A stretch of 48,109 nucleotides of DNA from CAZWVR01 sp964637235 (GCA_964637235.1 CAZWVR010000006.1:1-48109), one strand, 5' to 3'; numbered from the stretch's first letter, positions 1 to 9,620 are shown. Numbers and translations: made by a program. Notes: generated by a model not told the origin, from the letters alone.

Positions 1-584
1 TTGTATTTGCTACAAACAACAAACATAAGTTAGAAGAAATAAGGCTACTTCTTAAAGATAAATTTAAAGTGCTATCATTAAAAGATATAGGATTTGAAGG
101 AGAAATTCCCGAACCCTATCCCACTATTGAACAAAACTCTCAACAGAAGGCAAAATATATTTATGAATTTTGCGGCTGCAATGTTTTCGCAGATGATACA
201 GGTCTGGAAGTAGAAGCTTTAAATGGACGTCCCGGTGTACATTCTGCAAGATATGCAGGTGAAAATAGCTCATATAAAGAAAATATGTGGAAAGTCCTTA
301 ATGAAATGAAAGGTAAAACAAACAGAAAGGCAAGATTTATAACAGTAATCACTTTAATTTGGGAAGGTAATCTTCATATCTTTAAAGGCATTGTAAATGG
401 CAAAATAACAGAGAAACCTATTGGCAATAACGGCTTTGGCTACGATCCTATTTTTATACCAGATGGCTATAATATCACCTATGCTCAAATGGATACTGAA
501 ATGAAAAACCTAATAAGTCATAGAGGCATAGCTATTAGACAATTGTTAAACTTTTTAAACACATTAAATACTCCAAATGCCTAA
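1..584 (+). CDS. rdgB: Non-canonical purine NTP pyrophosphatase RdgB/HAM1 (5' end outside window)
   Basis: This is a house-cleaning enzyme that hydrolyses dITP, ITP and XTP to the monophosphates and keeps deaminated purines out of DNA and RNA. The reading frame is open from base 3, and its first visible residues, VFATNNKHKLEEIR, are the conserved N-terminus of the family. Only the initiator and about two residues are therefore missing to the left. The GTG at 69 is internal and is not the start. Family motifs seen are ADDTGLEVEAL, SARYAG, GFGYDPIFIP and SHRGIA near the C-terminus. The 3' end overlaps the start of mtaB by 8 bases, so the two are probably translated together. Identification is secure. 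Confidence 0.95.
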   Translation, partial: VFATNNKHKLEEIRLLLKDKFKVLSLKDIGFEGEIPEPYPTIEQNSQQKAKYIYEFCGCNVFADDTGLEVEALNGRPGVHSARYAGENSSYKENMWKVLNEMKGKTNRKARFITVITLIWEGNLHIFKGIVNGKITEKPIGNNGFGYDPIFIPDGYNITYAQMDTEMKNLISHRGIAIRQLLNFLNTLNTPNA

Positions 585-1863
585 AATATCAGTATATACC
601 TTAGGCTGTAAATTAAATTTTGCAGAAACTGCAACTATACTTCGGGATTTTTTAAACCACGGATACGAACAAGTACCTTTTGGTGAACCAGCAGATGTAG
701 TAATAGTAAATACGTGTACTGTTACTACACAAGCTGATAATAAATCTAAATTTGCTGTAAAAAAAGCCCTTAAAACTTCTCCTCAGGCAAAAGTTATTGT
801 TATAGGATGTAGTGCACAGGTATCCACGCAAAAATATGAGCATCTACCAAATGTTGCGATGGTTGTCGGAGCTGACAAAAAACTTGATGTATATCAACTT
901 TTACATTCAAAAAAAATTTCGAAAATAGCTAAACCAGACGATGTTTTTGCTATAAAAGAATTCAAACCTGCTTATTCCCTGCATTTGCGGACAAGATCTT
1001 TCCTAAAAATTCAAGACGGCTGCGATTATGTCTGTTCATATTGTATAATACCAAAAGCCAGAGGACGAAGTAGAAATGCACCAATAAAAGAATTAGTTAA
1101 ACAGGCAGAGAAAATCGCTCAAAACGGCATAAAAGAAATTATTTTAACAGGTGTAAATATTGGGGATTTTGGCAAATCAACAGGAGAAAGTTTTTTAGAC
1201 TTAATAAAAGCCTTAGATAAAATTGACAATATAAAAAGGATAAGAATATCTTCAATAGAACCAGAACTTTTAAAAGATGAAATAATTGAATTTATTGCAA
1301 ATTCCGACAAATTTATGCCACATCTACATATTCCACTGCAAAGCGGTTCCGATAAAATTTTACGGCTAATGCAACGTAGATATAACACGCGTCTATTTCG
1401 CGAACGTATATTAAAAGCTTACAACACAATTGCTGATATATTTTTCGGTATCGACGTTATTGTTGGCTTCCCCGGAGAAACTGAACAAGATTTTAAACAA
1501 ACTTACGAATTATTAGAAAGTTTACCAATAGCTTACCTGCATATATTCCCATACTCAGATAGACCGGGAACCAAAGCCTCTTCACTACCTAATAAAGTAG
1601 ATACTCATACAAAACATCTTAGAGTACATAAACTTATGGAATTATCTAAACAAAAGCATAAAAATTTCTATAAAAAATATTTGAATACATACAGAAAAGT
1701 ATTGTTTGAACGTACTATAAAGGAAGGTCTAATATACGGTTTTACAGATAATTATATTCGCGTTGCATTGCCTTATGACAAGAGACTTACAAATGAAATT
1801 ATTAAAGTTTTTCTAGAAAAATATGATGAACAACGACAAGTAATACTGGCTAAACTGAAATAA
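577..1863 (+). CDS. mtaB: tRNA (N6-threonylcarbamoyladenosine(37)-C2)-methylthiotransferase MtaB
   Basis: This is a radical-SAM enzyme that converts t6A37 to ms2t6A37 in ANN-decoding tRNAs. The 428 residues match the family length. The N-terminal UPF0004 domain carries three conserved cysteines (GCKLNFAE, NTCTVT, GCSAQ) for the auxiliary 4Fe-4S cluster. The radical-SAM cluster motif CDYVCSYC has its cysteines at about 149, 153 and 156 and is followed by PKARGRSRN. GVNIGDFG, PLQSGSD and DVIVGFPGET are also typical. The C-terminal TRAM-like part is short. The ATG lies inside the end of rdgB. The next gene is convergent and begins only 2 bases after this stop. MiaB and RimO were considered, but the signature following the cluster motif favours MtaB. 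Confidence 0.92.
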   Translation: MPKISVYTLGCKLNFAETATILRDFLNHGYEQVPFGEPADVVIVNTCTVTTQADNKSKFAVKKALKTSPQAKVIVIGCSAQVSTQKYEHLPNVAMVVGADKKLDVYQLLHSKKISKIAKPDDVFAIKEFKPAYSLHLRTRSFLKIQDGCDYVCSYCIIPKARGRSRNAPIKELVKQAEKIAQNGIKEIILTGVNIGDFGKSTGESFLDLIKALDKIDNIKRIRISSIEPELLKDEIIEFIANSDKFMPHLHIPLQSGSDKILRLMQRRYNTRLFRERILKAYNTIADIFFGIDVIVGFPGETEQDFKQTYELLESLPIAYLHIFPYSDRPGTKASSLPNKVDTHTKHLRVHKLMELSKQKHKNFYKKYLNTYRKVLFERTIKEGLIYGFTDNYIRVALPYDKRLTNEIIKVFLEKYDEQRQVILAKLK

Positions 1864-1865
1864 AT

Positions 1866-4004
1866 CTAATATTTTGGATATAAACCTATCAATGTTATAT
1901 CATCTCTTTGAGGTTGATTGCTTTTGAATTCTTCCAACTTAATCAGTAGCTCTTTTCTTTGTTCATCCATAGGCTTATCAACTATCTCCGATAGCAACTT
2001 CATAAGTCTAGTTGAACCAAAACGTTCTCTATTGGGATTATTTTGATCTTTATATCCATCTGAATATAAATATATTACATCATTATCGTTTAAATTATGC
2101 TCAAAAGAAATTATTTCTGCATCCGGTCTGGTTCCTATAATAAACCGGCTCCCACGAAATCTCTTTGCTTCTTTTGTTATTTTATTTACTATTATCATGT
2201 CCATATTTGCAGAAGCATAACTGATGTTATGAAGATTTTCTTTATTAAATCTAAGTAAAATTATATCCATCCCATCCATGTAACTTTGCTTCTTTTTAAA
2301 AAATGTTCTAAAAGCAATATCAATATTTTTTATAATTTCTGCTGGGTCCTCTATTCTTTTATCAACAATTAAGGAATATAATAAATAACTACCGATTAAA
2401 CTTAGAAAAGCAGCAGGTATGCCGTGGCCTGTACAATCACCTACTGCAAAAAATACATATTTTTCATTACTATCATTAAACCAATAAAAATCTCCACTTA
2501 CAATATCTTTTGGCAAGTATAAGATAAAGTGGTTAAAGTATTTATTTATATTCTCCGATAATGGTAAAATTGCTCGCTGTATTGTTGAAGCATATTCTAT
2601 ACTATCTTGAATTATTTTATTATGAAACTCTAACATTTCTTTTTGCTTACGCAATTGCTCTCTTTGTTCCGATATATATATATTTTGTTCTGTTAATTCT
2701 TGATTTTTCTCTTCTAATTCAATAGTTCTTTGTTTTACCAAATCTTCTAAATGTTCCTTTTGATAATTTAGCTCAATATTTAACTGTTCATTTTCTTTAA
2801 AAGCCTTTGTAAATATTCGTGCTAAGGTTATAGATTGACCAAAAATTAAAATAAAGCTACCTATATGAGCAAAATCAACAGTAGCATTTATTATTCCCAT
2901 AGAATATAAAATATCGTGAACACCAGCAAGTACAAAAAATACATAGGTAAATAAAAATATACGCAAGCCAAAAAGACGACTTCTAAGAGCTGCAATAAGA
3001 ATATAAAAAATAAATAGCGCTACTAAAAAAGTAAACAATTGATACACTATAAGTATCCTGGTAAATTTTATAGGCGGTAGAATAACTGTTAATGCATATA
3101 AAATAGCGAATGCATATATAAAAATGAAAATGCCTTTATATTTTTTAAAATTAAATGTTACTTGAACAAATCTTGTAAAAATAGCAACCATGAAATAAAA
3201 AGTCAAATAAGCAAGACGATATACTGTTTGCCATGATAAATTAGGCAAAAACACCCAATATAAATAATTACTAGAAACTAAAATCCGAATAGAAACAACT
3301 ATTAAAAATGCAAAGAAAGTTAAAGCAGCCCTATTTTTACGTCTAAGGATAAACAGTCCCAAATGATATAATGCCATTATGAAAATAGCTCCAAGCATAA
3401 AAAAATCAAGGAATACTCGAAATAGATATAACCTAAATAATGATTCCTCTTCGCCTATTACAGGTACTGTGATTAAGCCGCCATCTCTATGCACAAAATT
3501 TGAAACATTTATAACAATTTCAATTGCATTATTTTGAATTTCTCCTATACTTGTATAGACTATCTTTACTTGTGGGATACTTGTGTATGAGAATTTACCT
3601 ACTTTACCAGTATTTATGATATTTCTACCATTTAGAAAAAAGTTATAATCTGCCAATATTTCATTGATAAGAATTGAATATCTTTTAGTTTGCTGAGGAT
3701 TTATCAATATTAAAAGTCTATAAGTTGCATATCCGGTATCGGATATCCCGTCAATATTAAGATCTGTCCAAGACTGTGGTAAATTGATATAGGCATCAGG
3801 TGTTAATTCTTTTTCCTCAAAATCTAATGGAGAGTATAATTTTTTCCAATAAAATTCCCATTCACCTTTAAGTTCTACAGGATTAGACAAATCCCAATGT
3901 CGCAAATCAATAATTCCATGACGCGCAATGGGAGGTTCTTTACTATATAGGAGCAAAGAAGCAGCAAAGAAAAGTATGAAAATATATATTTTTTTTAATA
4001 GCAT
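1866..4004 (-). CDS. 7TM-DISM sensor with cytoplasmic SpoIIE/PP2C-type serine phosphatase
   Basis: The 712 residues comprise a signal peptide (about 1-21), a periplasmic 7TMR-DISM extracellular domain (about 28-185, with ARHGIIDLRHWDLSNPVELKGEW-like features), a block of hydrophobic helices (about 190-400), a coiled coil (about 400-475) and a C-terminal PP2C/SpoIIE phosphatase. The phosphatase has GDFYWF, AVGDCTGHGIPAAF, LYSDGYKDQ and RDDITLIGL, so its metal-binding Asp residues are in place. Such proteins usually sense a periplasmic ligand and dephosphorylate a STAS or anti-sigma partner, but no such partner is encoded in this window. The ATG overlaps the stop of the upstream GAF/PAS gene by one base (TAATG), so the two are likely translationally coupled. 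It is the last gene of a five-gene minus-strand run. Confidence 0.88.
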   Translation of the reverse strand: MLLKKIYIFILFFAASLLLYSKEPPIARHGIIDLRHWDLSNPVELKGEWEFYWKKLYSPLDFEEKELTPDAYINLPQSWTDLNIDGISDTGYATYRLLILINPQQTKRYSILINEILADYNFFLNGRNIINTGKVGKFSYTSIPQVKIVYTSIGEIQNNAIEIVINVSNFVHRDGGLITVPVIGEEESLFRLYLFRVFLDFFMLGAIFIMALYHLGLFILRRKNRAALTFFAFLIVVSIRILVSSNYLYWVFLPNLSWQTVYRLAYLTFYFMVAIFTRFVQVTFNFKKYKGIFIFIYAFAILYALTVILPPIKFTRILIVYQLFTFLVALFIFYILIAALRSRLFGLRIFLFTYVFFVLAGVHDILYSMGIINATVDFAHIGSFILIFGQSITLARIFTKAFKENEQLNIELNYQKEHLEDLVKQRTIELEEKNQELTEQNIYISEQREQLRKQKEMLEFHNKIIQDSIEYASTIQRAILPLSENINKYFNHFILYLPKDIVSGDFYWFNDSNEKYVFFAVGDCTGHGIPAAFLSLIGSYLLYSLIVDKRIEDPAEIIKNIDIAFRTFFKKKQSYMDGMDIILLRFNKENLHNISYASANMDMIIVNKITKEAKRFRGSRFIIGTRPDAEIISFEHNLNDNDVIYLYSDGYKDQNNPNRERFGSTRLMKLLSEIVDKPMDEQRKELLIKLEEFKSNQPQRDDITLIGLYPKY

Positions 4005-6259
4005 TATTTTTTTGGTATAAAAATTATTGCTATTTTTTCATCATCAATTTTTTGAATATTAGCAATCCCGGAGATTTTATTCATCTGTTTATCTACAATA
4101 AAGCTCTCAATGTTTTTATATTCCTCATATTCTTTCAGATAATTGAGTAAATATTCCTTTTGTTTTGTTAACTCTTCAATATCTGGTAATAAGAATGTGA
4201 TACGACGACCTAAGATTACATTTTTCTTAACATTCCAAAGATTTTCTGCCAAGGAGTTTGCATAATATATTCTATCCTGGCTGATAAGAAGCACGACGTA
4301 GCCTAAATAGTCTAATATATTAGAGATATCGTCATTTAGAAGCTGCAATTTTTCGTTTTCTTTAACTAATTCCTCTGTTTTTGCTTTTAGCTGTTTTTGA
4401 AAATCAGTTTGCAAAGCTTTAAGTCTATAATTACTCGTTTCCAATTCTTTATTTAGAGCATCAATTTTTTTCTCCAACTGATAAGTTTTTGTATCATTAT
4501 ATCCAATTAAAAGAAGCTTTTGGGGCATATCTGCAAATATGTATATAGGAGCCATATAAACTTCAAGGAAAAATATTTCGCCGAGATTATTTTTAATTTT
4601 AAGCTTAGTTTGAATATTTTTACCCATCAATAAATTATTCCACTGAATTCTAAACTCGTCAGGATTTTCAAATAGGAATAAGTCAAAGAATGTTTTACCC
4701 TTAAAATCAACATCTTGCATTTGTAATAATTTCAACAAAGTAGCATTAAGTGTTAAAATATTTCCTTCAATATCAAATTCAGCTTTAATAAAATATCTAT
4801 CGAAATTCTCTAAGATATTTTCAATTTCAATTTCTTTTGCTTTCTCTTCTGTAATATTGAATGCTAACATTAAAACAGATTGTACTTCTCCCTTTTCATT
4901 TTTTACAGGAGAGAATGCCAGATGTAACCATATAATATCATCTTTACGTGATAAAAATTGAAGTTTTGATATATAAGATTTACCTTCGTTTATAATGTGA
5001 CTCCATATATCATTAAACCATTCTATATTTTGGATATTTAACAAACGGGAATAATGTATATCCTTAGCTTCCAGTTCATTAACAAATTTAAAAGTTTCTA
5101 CAAATAAGTGATTGACTTCCAATATATTACCATTAGTAGAAAATTCTGCTTTAATAAAAGTTGTATTTACACTTTCGAGAAAACTTATAAATTTTTGGCT
5201 TTCACGTGCAGATTTTTTTTGTAATTCTTCGAGTTCAGCGATGCTGCGTCTAAGTATTTCCTCTTGTTTAGCTAATTGTTCTGCTTGCTTTTGAGATTCT
5301 TCAAGTAATTGCTGAGTTCTTAGGTTTATTTTTATGTTAGCTATTGTCATTCCGGTACTTTCAGCAACCTGCTCCACAAAATTTATTTGATAGTCCTCAA
5401 ACACTTTAAATGAAGCAAGTTCTATAACACCGTGAATATTATCATCGGAATCTTTAACTGGTACTATTAGTATAGAACGAGGATTAGCACCACCCAATCC
5501 TGAGGTTATTTCTACAAAATTTTCAGAAGTTTCTTTTAAAAAGAGAGTTTTCTTTTCTATTGCAACAGCTCCAATAAGTCCTTCTCCCCATTCGAAACGT
5601 TTATCAGGAAATTTTTTTCTATCATAAGCAAAAAAAGCTGTCATTTCAAGATACTTCTTACCTTTCTCCTCTTTAACCAAAAAGAAAGTAGCCTGTTTTG
5701 CGTCAAGATATTTTGTTAAGTTTCGGGTGACCTCTTCGGTAAGTTTTTGCAAATCACCGATATTTTCACGCAAAATAGCGCCGAACTTAGCCAAACCTTC
5801 ACTAACCCATTGTCTTTGTCTGTCCTCTCTCTTTCTCTGTTCCTCTTCCTCTCGCGATTTTTTAATTTCATCACGAAGATTTACTAATGCATTAAAAAGT
5901 TTATCTTTTTGATACATTGCAGATACTTCAAAATCTGTCTTTCCTGCTCTAAGAGCTTCAATAAGTTCATAAAGCTTTTCTGCTTTTTCCTCATATTTAG
6001 AAAGATCCTCATAAATATCCTCAATATATTCGCCCTCTCTTTTTACGAAAAAATAAACCATCAAGAAAAATACTACTACAAAAAGCATTATTAAAAATAA
6101 GGCTGGATATTGCCAATGGAGATCTATAAGAGCCGAAAAATTTAACTTTTTATTAAATGAAACTAAAAGAATTAAGTAGAAAATAAACAGAAAAACAAAC
6201 TCAGTAGCCAAAATCGTATATAAAAAGCGATTTAGATAAAATATAATTCTCCTTTTCAT
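4004..6259 (-). CDS. Membrane-anchored GAF/multi-PAS sensor lacking an output domain
   Basis: From the ATG at 6259 the protein has 751 residues; a TTG six codons upstream is a weaker start. It has two N-terminal membrane helices (about 10-35 and 50-72), a charged coiled coil, a GAF domain (about 160-310, containing WGEGLIGAVA), a second coiled coil, two PAS domains (about 360-475 and 480-600), a third coiled coil and a last PAS domain (about 655-740) ending near the C-terminus. No histidine-kinase H box, N or G box, GGDEF, EAL or phosphatase motif is visible. Its output must therefore pass through a partner. The co-transcribed, one-base-overlapping PP2C phosphatase is the obvious candidate; this pairing is inferred from gene order. 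Confidence 0.82.
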   Translation of the reverse strand: MKRRIIFYLNRFLYTILATEFVFLFIFYLILLVSFNKKLNFSALIDLHWQYPALFLIMLFVVVFFLMVYFFVKREGEYIEDIYEDLSKYEEKAEKLYELIEALRAGKTDFEVSAMYQKDKLFNALVNLRDEIKKSREEEEQRKREDRQRQWVSEGLAKFGAILRENIGDLQKLTEEVTRNLTKYLDAKQATFFLVKEEKGKKYLEMTAFFAYDRKKFPDKRFEWGEGLIGAVAIEKKTLFLKETSENFVEITSGLGGANPRSILIVPVKDSDDNIHGVIELASFKVFEDYQINFVEQVAESTGMTIANIKINLRTQQLLEESQKQAEQLAKQEEILRRSIAELEELQKKSARESQKFISFLESVNTTFIKAEFSTNGNILEVNHLFVETFKFVNELEAKDIHYSRLLNIQNIEWFNDIWSHIINEGKSYISKLQFLSRKDDIIWLHLAFSPVKNEKGEVQSVLMLAFNITEEKAKEIEIENILENFDRYFIKAEFDIEGNILTLNATLLKLLQMQDVDFKGKTFFDLFLFENPDEFRIQWNNLLMGKNIQTKLKIKNNLGEIFFLEVYMAPIYIFADMPQKLLLIGYNDTKTYQLEKKIDALNKELETSNYRLKALQTDFQKQLKAKTEELVKENEKLQLLNDDISNILDYLGYVVLLISQDRIYYANSLAENLWNVKKNVILGRRITFLLPDIEELTKQKEYLLNYLKEYEEYKNIESFIVDKQMNKISGIANIQKIDDEKIAIIFIPKK

Positions 6260-6316
6260 TGCAAATAGAGTTTTCAACTTTCAACAAAAATAAAAAAATC
6301 TTTGGACTTAAAAAAT

Positions 6317-6688
6317 TTATTTTAGTGAATATTTTAAGTATTTTCTTACATTTTTAGCGAGCTGTTCTGCTATAAACGGCTTTAAAATCCATCCATCTAC
6401 TCCATTTTCTTTTGCTCGTAATTTAATTTCTTGCTTATCAATTTCAGACATAAGAAACAGCAGTGTATCCTTTTTTAGCTCTTTGCGCAAAAAAGCTGCA
6501 AAACTTATTCCGTCTTTTTCTTCAAAATTTAATTCATATATTATCAAATCAAAAGTTTGATTTAACAATAGCTGTTCAATCTCTTTTATTGAGCGGGAAG
6601 TATATACTCGCATTTGATATTTTTCAAAAGCAAAACTTAAAACTTCCAATAATGTTTCAGTACTATCAACAATAAGTATTTGATACAT
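6317..6688 (-). CDS. Stand-alone receiver-domain protein with Glu in place of the phosphoacceptor Asp
   Basis: The 123 residues form one CheY-like receiver domain and nothing else. The N-terminal strand has IVDS, so one acidic residue (D8) remains where two are usual. The beta-3 strand reads DLIIYELNF, placing Glu52 where the phosphorylatable Asp normally lies (codon GAA on the minus strand). The conserved Ser (S81 in FLMSE) and Lys (K103 in ILKPF) are kept. The fold is therefore intact but canonical phosphorylation is unlikely, and Glu may mimic the phosphorylated state. It lies 6 bases downstream of the DUF4924 gene and 57 bases upstream of the GAF/PAS sensor. The domain call is secure; the signalling behaviour is inferred. 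Confidence 0.88.
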   Translation of the reverse strand: MYQILIVDSTETLLEVLSFAFEKYQMRVYTSRSIKEIEQLLLNQTFDLIIYELNFEEKDGISFAAFLRKELKKDTLLFLMSEIDKQEIKLRAKENGVDGWILKPFIAEQLAKNVRKYLKYSLK

Positions 6689-6694
6689 AAATGT

Positions 6695-7240
6695 TTATTT
6701 ATAGAAATCCTCGTCAGTTTCGTATTGTTTAAATTTTTGTGAAAGCATTGCAATAAAATTACGTATTTTTTCAAAAGCTTCCTGGGTCTGGGGACTAATT
6801 TTCTGCTTTTTCAATTTCAAAAGCAAAATACCGTATAAAAATTCAAGAGATAGCTCAACTACTGATTTATTCTTATCTTTAACTTTTTGTACATATTCAG
6901 ATAGATAAGGCAAAGCTTCTTGATATACTTTAACATAATCCGAATGATACGGTGAACGCAACAATGCTATATGTAGTTCTTCTAATTCAGCGACAAGGTT
7001 TTCCAAAACTTTTATATGTCCTTTTTCTGCAACTCCATCATTTATCATATGTTGTATTAAATTATCGTACCAATCTTTCATAGCATTATATTCCTCATCG
7101 GTGAGGTCAAATTTTGAAATTATATTCTCTTCTATCTGAATAAGGTCAAAATTATGAGCTCTTATTATGTCCTCAATTTGCCACATATAAAGAATATATT
7201 CAGCGATGTTTTCCTTTCGTTTTTGCTGGGCTATAATCAT
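6695..7240 (-). CDS. DUF4924 family protein
   Basis: This 181-residue soluble, largely helical protein has no signal peptide or membrane helix. Its N-terminus, with KRKENIAEYILYMWQIED, matches what I remember of the Bacteroidota-specific DUF4924 family. No catalytic motif is visible and the function is unknown. It begins with an ATG 4 bases after the stop of the TrmN6-like gene and ends 6 bases before the receiver gene, so it is embedded in the signalling operon. A scaffold or regulatory role alongside the receiver is possible but is only a guess from position. Confidence 0.75.
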   Translation of the reverse strand: MIIAQQKRKENIAEYILYMWQIEDIIRAHNFDLIQIEENIISKFDLTDEEYNAMKDWYDNLIQHMINDGVAEKGHIKVLENLVAELEELHIALLRSPYHSDYVKVYQEALPYLSEYVQKVKDKNKSVVELSLEFLYGILLLKLKKQKISPQTQEAFEKIRNFIAMLSQKFKQYETDEDFYK

Positions 7241-7244
7241 TTTA

Positions 7245-7955
7245 TTATTGTTTTAAATATTTAAGCACCAATTGCTTATATTCCTGAGAATAATCGTTTC
7301 CTTCCGCAATGATAAAAGTTTTTTCTGAAAAATTCCTAATTTCCTTCGCAAATTCAAGTATGACCCTAAAAATAGGTTTTTGTTTAGAATATTTAATGTA
7401 AATCCTATGGAATTCATACAAGCCATAATATCCTGCTAAATAAATCAATTTTTTCATATATCTGAAAGGAATTATCAGAGAAAATTTGCCATTTTCTTTT
7501 AGAAGCAAAGATACTCCTTTTATCAAATCTTTATAAGACAACATTACTGTATGCTTACCAATTATGAAATTTTGTTTTCTCGGCAGCTTATCACTCTCAA
7601 AATAAGGTGGATTTGAAAAAATAAAATCAAACTGCTCTGTGGAATTTTGTGCAAAATGATTAAAATCATCAAATATAGCCCTTATGCGGGAATAATTCAC
7701 AAAATTTTTATTTGCAATCTCTATTGCCCTATTATCAATATCCAGAGCAGTAATATTTAACTGCGGGCATTTTCTGCTAAAAAATATAGAAAGTATCCCA
7801 TTCCCTGTGCCAATATCTAAGCCATTCTTAAAACCAATACAATTAACAAGAGCTCCAAACAAAATACTATCAGTATTTACAGGAAAAATATCTTTGGAGG
7901 TGAATATCTCAAAATCTCTAAACTGAAATTTCTCCACCTTCTCGTTTTCATACAA
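7245..7955 (-). CDS. TrmN6-like tRNA1(Val) (adenine(37)-N6)-methyltransferase
   Basis: This is a Rossmann-fold SAM methyltransferase of 236 residues. PVNTDSILFGA near the N-terminus, the SAM-binding LDIGTGNGILSIF, ALDIDNRAIEIA and the amino-methyltransferase motif SNPPYF match the TrmN6/YfiC family, which makes m6A37 in tRNA1(Val). No in-frame ATG exists at the start: the family-conserved FQFRDFEIFTSKDIFPVNTD lies just downstream of a TTG at 7955, and an in-frame stop lies upstream at 7977-7979. TTG is therefore the likely initiator. It is the first gene of the five-gene minus-strand run and is divergent from the transglutaminase gene. Other N6-adenine methyltransferase specificities cannot be excluded. 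Confidence 0.82.
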   Translation of the reverse strand: MYENEKVEKFQFRDFEIFTSKDIFPVNTDSILFGALVNCIGFKNGLDIGTGNGILSIFFSRKCPQLNITALDIDNRAIEIANKNFVNYSRIRAIFDDFNHFAQNSTEQFDFIFSNPPYFESDKLPRKQNFIIGKHTVMLSYKDLIKGVSLLLKENGKFSLIIPFRYMKKLIYLAGYYGLYEFHRIYIKYSKQKPIFRVILEFAKEIRNFSEKTFIIAEGNDYSQEYKQLVLKYLKQ

Positions 7956-8009
7956 AATTATGCAAATAATTTTTTCTCAAAAGAAAAATTATTAACTTCC
8001 AGAAAAAAT

Positions 8010-9620
8010 ATGAAAAATCTATCATTAAGTATTTTGCTTATTTTCAGTTTATTACAGCTTTATTCTCAAAATGCAGGAGACATTCTAAAAAAATTTCCTG
8101 CACCTAATAAATATTGCACTGGTCTTACTTATGATGGAAAATACTTATGGACTGTTGATCGTCGTGCCGATAGTATCTACGCATTAAACTTAAACGGTAA
8201 AATTATAAAAAGTATGCCTGCTCCCGGCTATTTCTGTATGGGAATGACTTACGACGGTAAATACCTATGGATATCTGATAAAGACTTTATAACAACAAAT
8301 TATGAAATATACTCCGGCAAAATATACAAAATAAACCCCAAAACAGGCAAAATACTAAAAATTCTATTTACCCCGGGAGACTCTCCTATGGATTTAGCCT
8401 GGGATGGAAAATATCTATGGATCGCCGACGCCAGCGATAAAAAAATATATTGTCTTGATACTGCCGATGCTACTATAATTACCTCATTCCCCTCTCCATG
8501 GGTTAGCCCTACTGGCATGACTTGGGACGGGAAATATCTTTGGATAGCTGATAATACTAGCAATAAAATTTATAGAGTAGATCCCTCAACAGGAAGGGTC
8601 ATTATGATTATAAATGCTCCCGGAGAATATCCATGGGGTATGACTTGGTTAAATAATACACTAATTAGCACTGATTATCAAAACGATAGTATTTATTTCC
8701 AAAATATTTTTACAGATAAACCTTATAGACGTATGCATAAAATTAAAGAAAAAATAGATTTTACATCTGACATAATAAATTATGGACCCGGAACATTAAA
8801 TATTCTTAATCAATACATTGCTATTCCAAAATCTTTACCTAATCAAGATATTGAAAAAATCAAATTCAACCCTCAACCCAATGATATTGCTAAGGATAAA
8901 TGGGGACAAAAAATAGCTATTTTCTCTACAAAAAATGTACCCCCAAATACGCGAGTTATAAAAACAATGACTGTATATGCAAGTATCTACGAAGTTTATT
9001 ACAATATATACCCAGAACAAGTTGGCACAAAAAAAGATATTCCAAAACAAATAAAAGAAAAATATCTCCAAGACGAAGATAAATATAAAATTAACAGTCC
9101 AATAATACAATCAGCAGTTAAGGAAGCAATAGGAAATGAACAAAACTTATATTGGATAGCTCGCGATATTTTTGACTATGTTCGAGAAAAACTACATTAT
9201 GAGCGGTCTGGCGGTTGGGATATTGCACCAACAGTATTAAGACGAGGTTCAGGGTCTTGTTCAGAATACAGTTTTGTCTATATAGCAATGTGTAGAGCCG
9301 CAGGAATACCTGCTCGCTTTGCAGGCTCAGTAGTTATGCGCGCTGAAAGAAGTAATTATGACTACGTTTTCCATCGATGGGTTGAAATATATCTACCACC
9401 CTACGGCTGGATACCCGTTGACCCAAGCGGCGGAGATAGAAAATACCCTGCTGCACAAGCTGAATTCTTCGGACATCTTTATCCTCACTATTTAATAACT
9501 ACACAAGGTGCCGGAAATTCAGAATTCCTCGGTTGGGACTACAACTCCTCTATAAAAATAAATGCAAATAATAAAGTTTCCTTACGTACAGAAACAATCG
9601 CTGACTGGGATATACAATAA
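8010..9620 (+). CDS. Exported beta-propeller/transglutaminase-core protein
   Basis: The 536 residues begin with a signal peptide (about 1-20, ending LYSQ). Residues 35-240 hold about five propeller-type repeats built on GMTYDGKYLWIAD-like units. A spacer domain leads to a C-terminal transglutaminase-like cysteine protease core. The triad is visible as Cys417 (GSGSCSEYS), His455 (FHRWVEIYL) and Asp471 (VDPSGGD), all in the usual spacing, so the domain should be active. Transglutaminase-core proteins in bacteria are commonly peptidases or amidases. A periplasmic or secreted role acting on peptides or peptidoglycan is plausible, with the propeller binding substrate. The next gene, a DPP IV-like peptidase, starts 75 bases downstream on the same strand, suggesting a shared proteolytic role. 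Confidence 0.85.
   Translation: MKNLSLSILLIFSLLQLYSQNAGDILKKFPAPNKYCTGLTYDGKYLWTVDRRADSIYALNLNGKIIKSMPAPGYFCMGMTYDGKYLWISDKDFITTNYEIYSGKIYKINPKTGKILKILFTPGDSPMDLAWDGKYLWIADASDKKIYCLDTADATIITSFPSPWVSPTGMTWDGKYLWIADNTSNKIYRVDPSTGRVIMIINAPGEYPWGMTWLNNTLISTDYQNDSIYFQNIFTDKPYRRMHKIKEKIDFTSDIINYGPGTLNILNQYIAIPKSLPNQDIEKIKFNPQPNDIAKDKWGQKIAIFSTKNVPPNTRVIKTMTVYASIYEVYYNIYPEQVGTKKDIPKQIKEKYLQDEDKYKINSPIIQSAVKEAIGNEQNLYWIARDIFDYVREKLHYERSGGWDIAPTVLRRGSGSCSEYSFVYIAMCRAAGIPARFAGSVVMRAERSNYDYVFHRWVEIYLPPYGWIPVDPSGGDRKYPAAQAEFFGHLYPHYLITTQGAGNSEFLGWDYNSSIKINANNKVSLRTETIADWDIQ

Noticed and set aside
4004..6259. Possible histidine kinase
   Set aside because: No H box, N, G1 or G2 motif could be found; the protein ends in a PAS domain.
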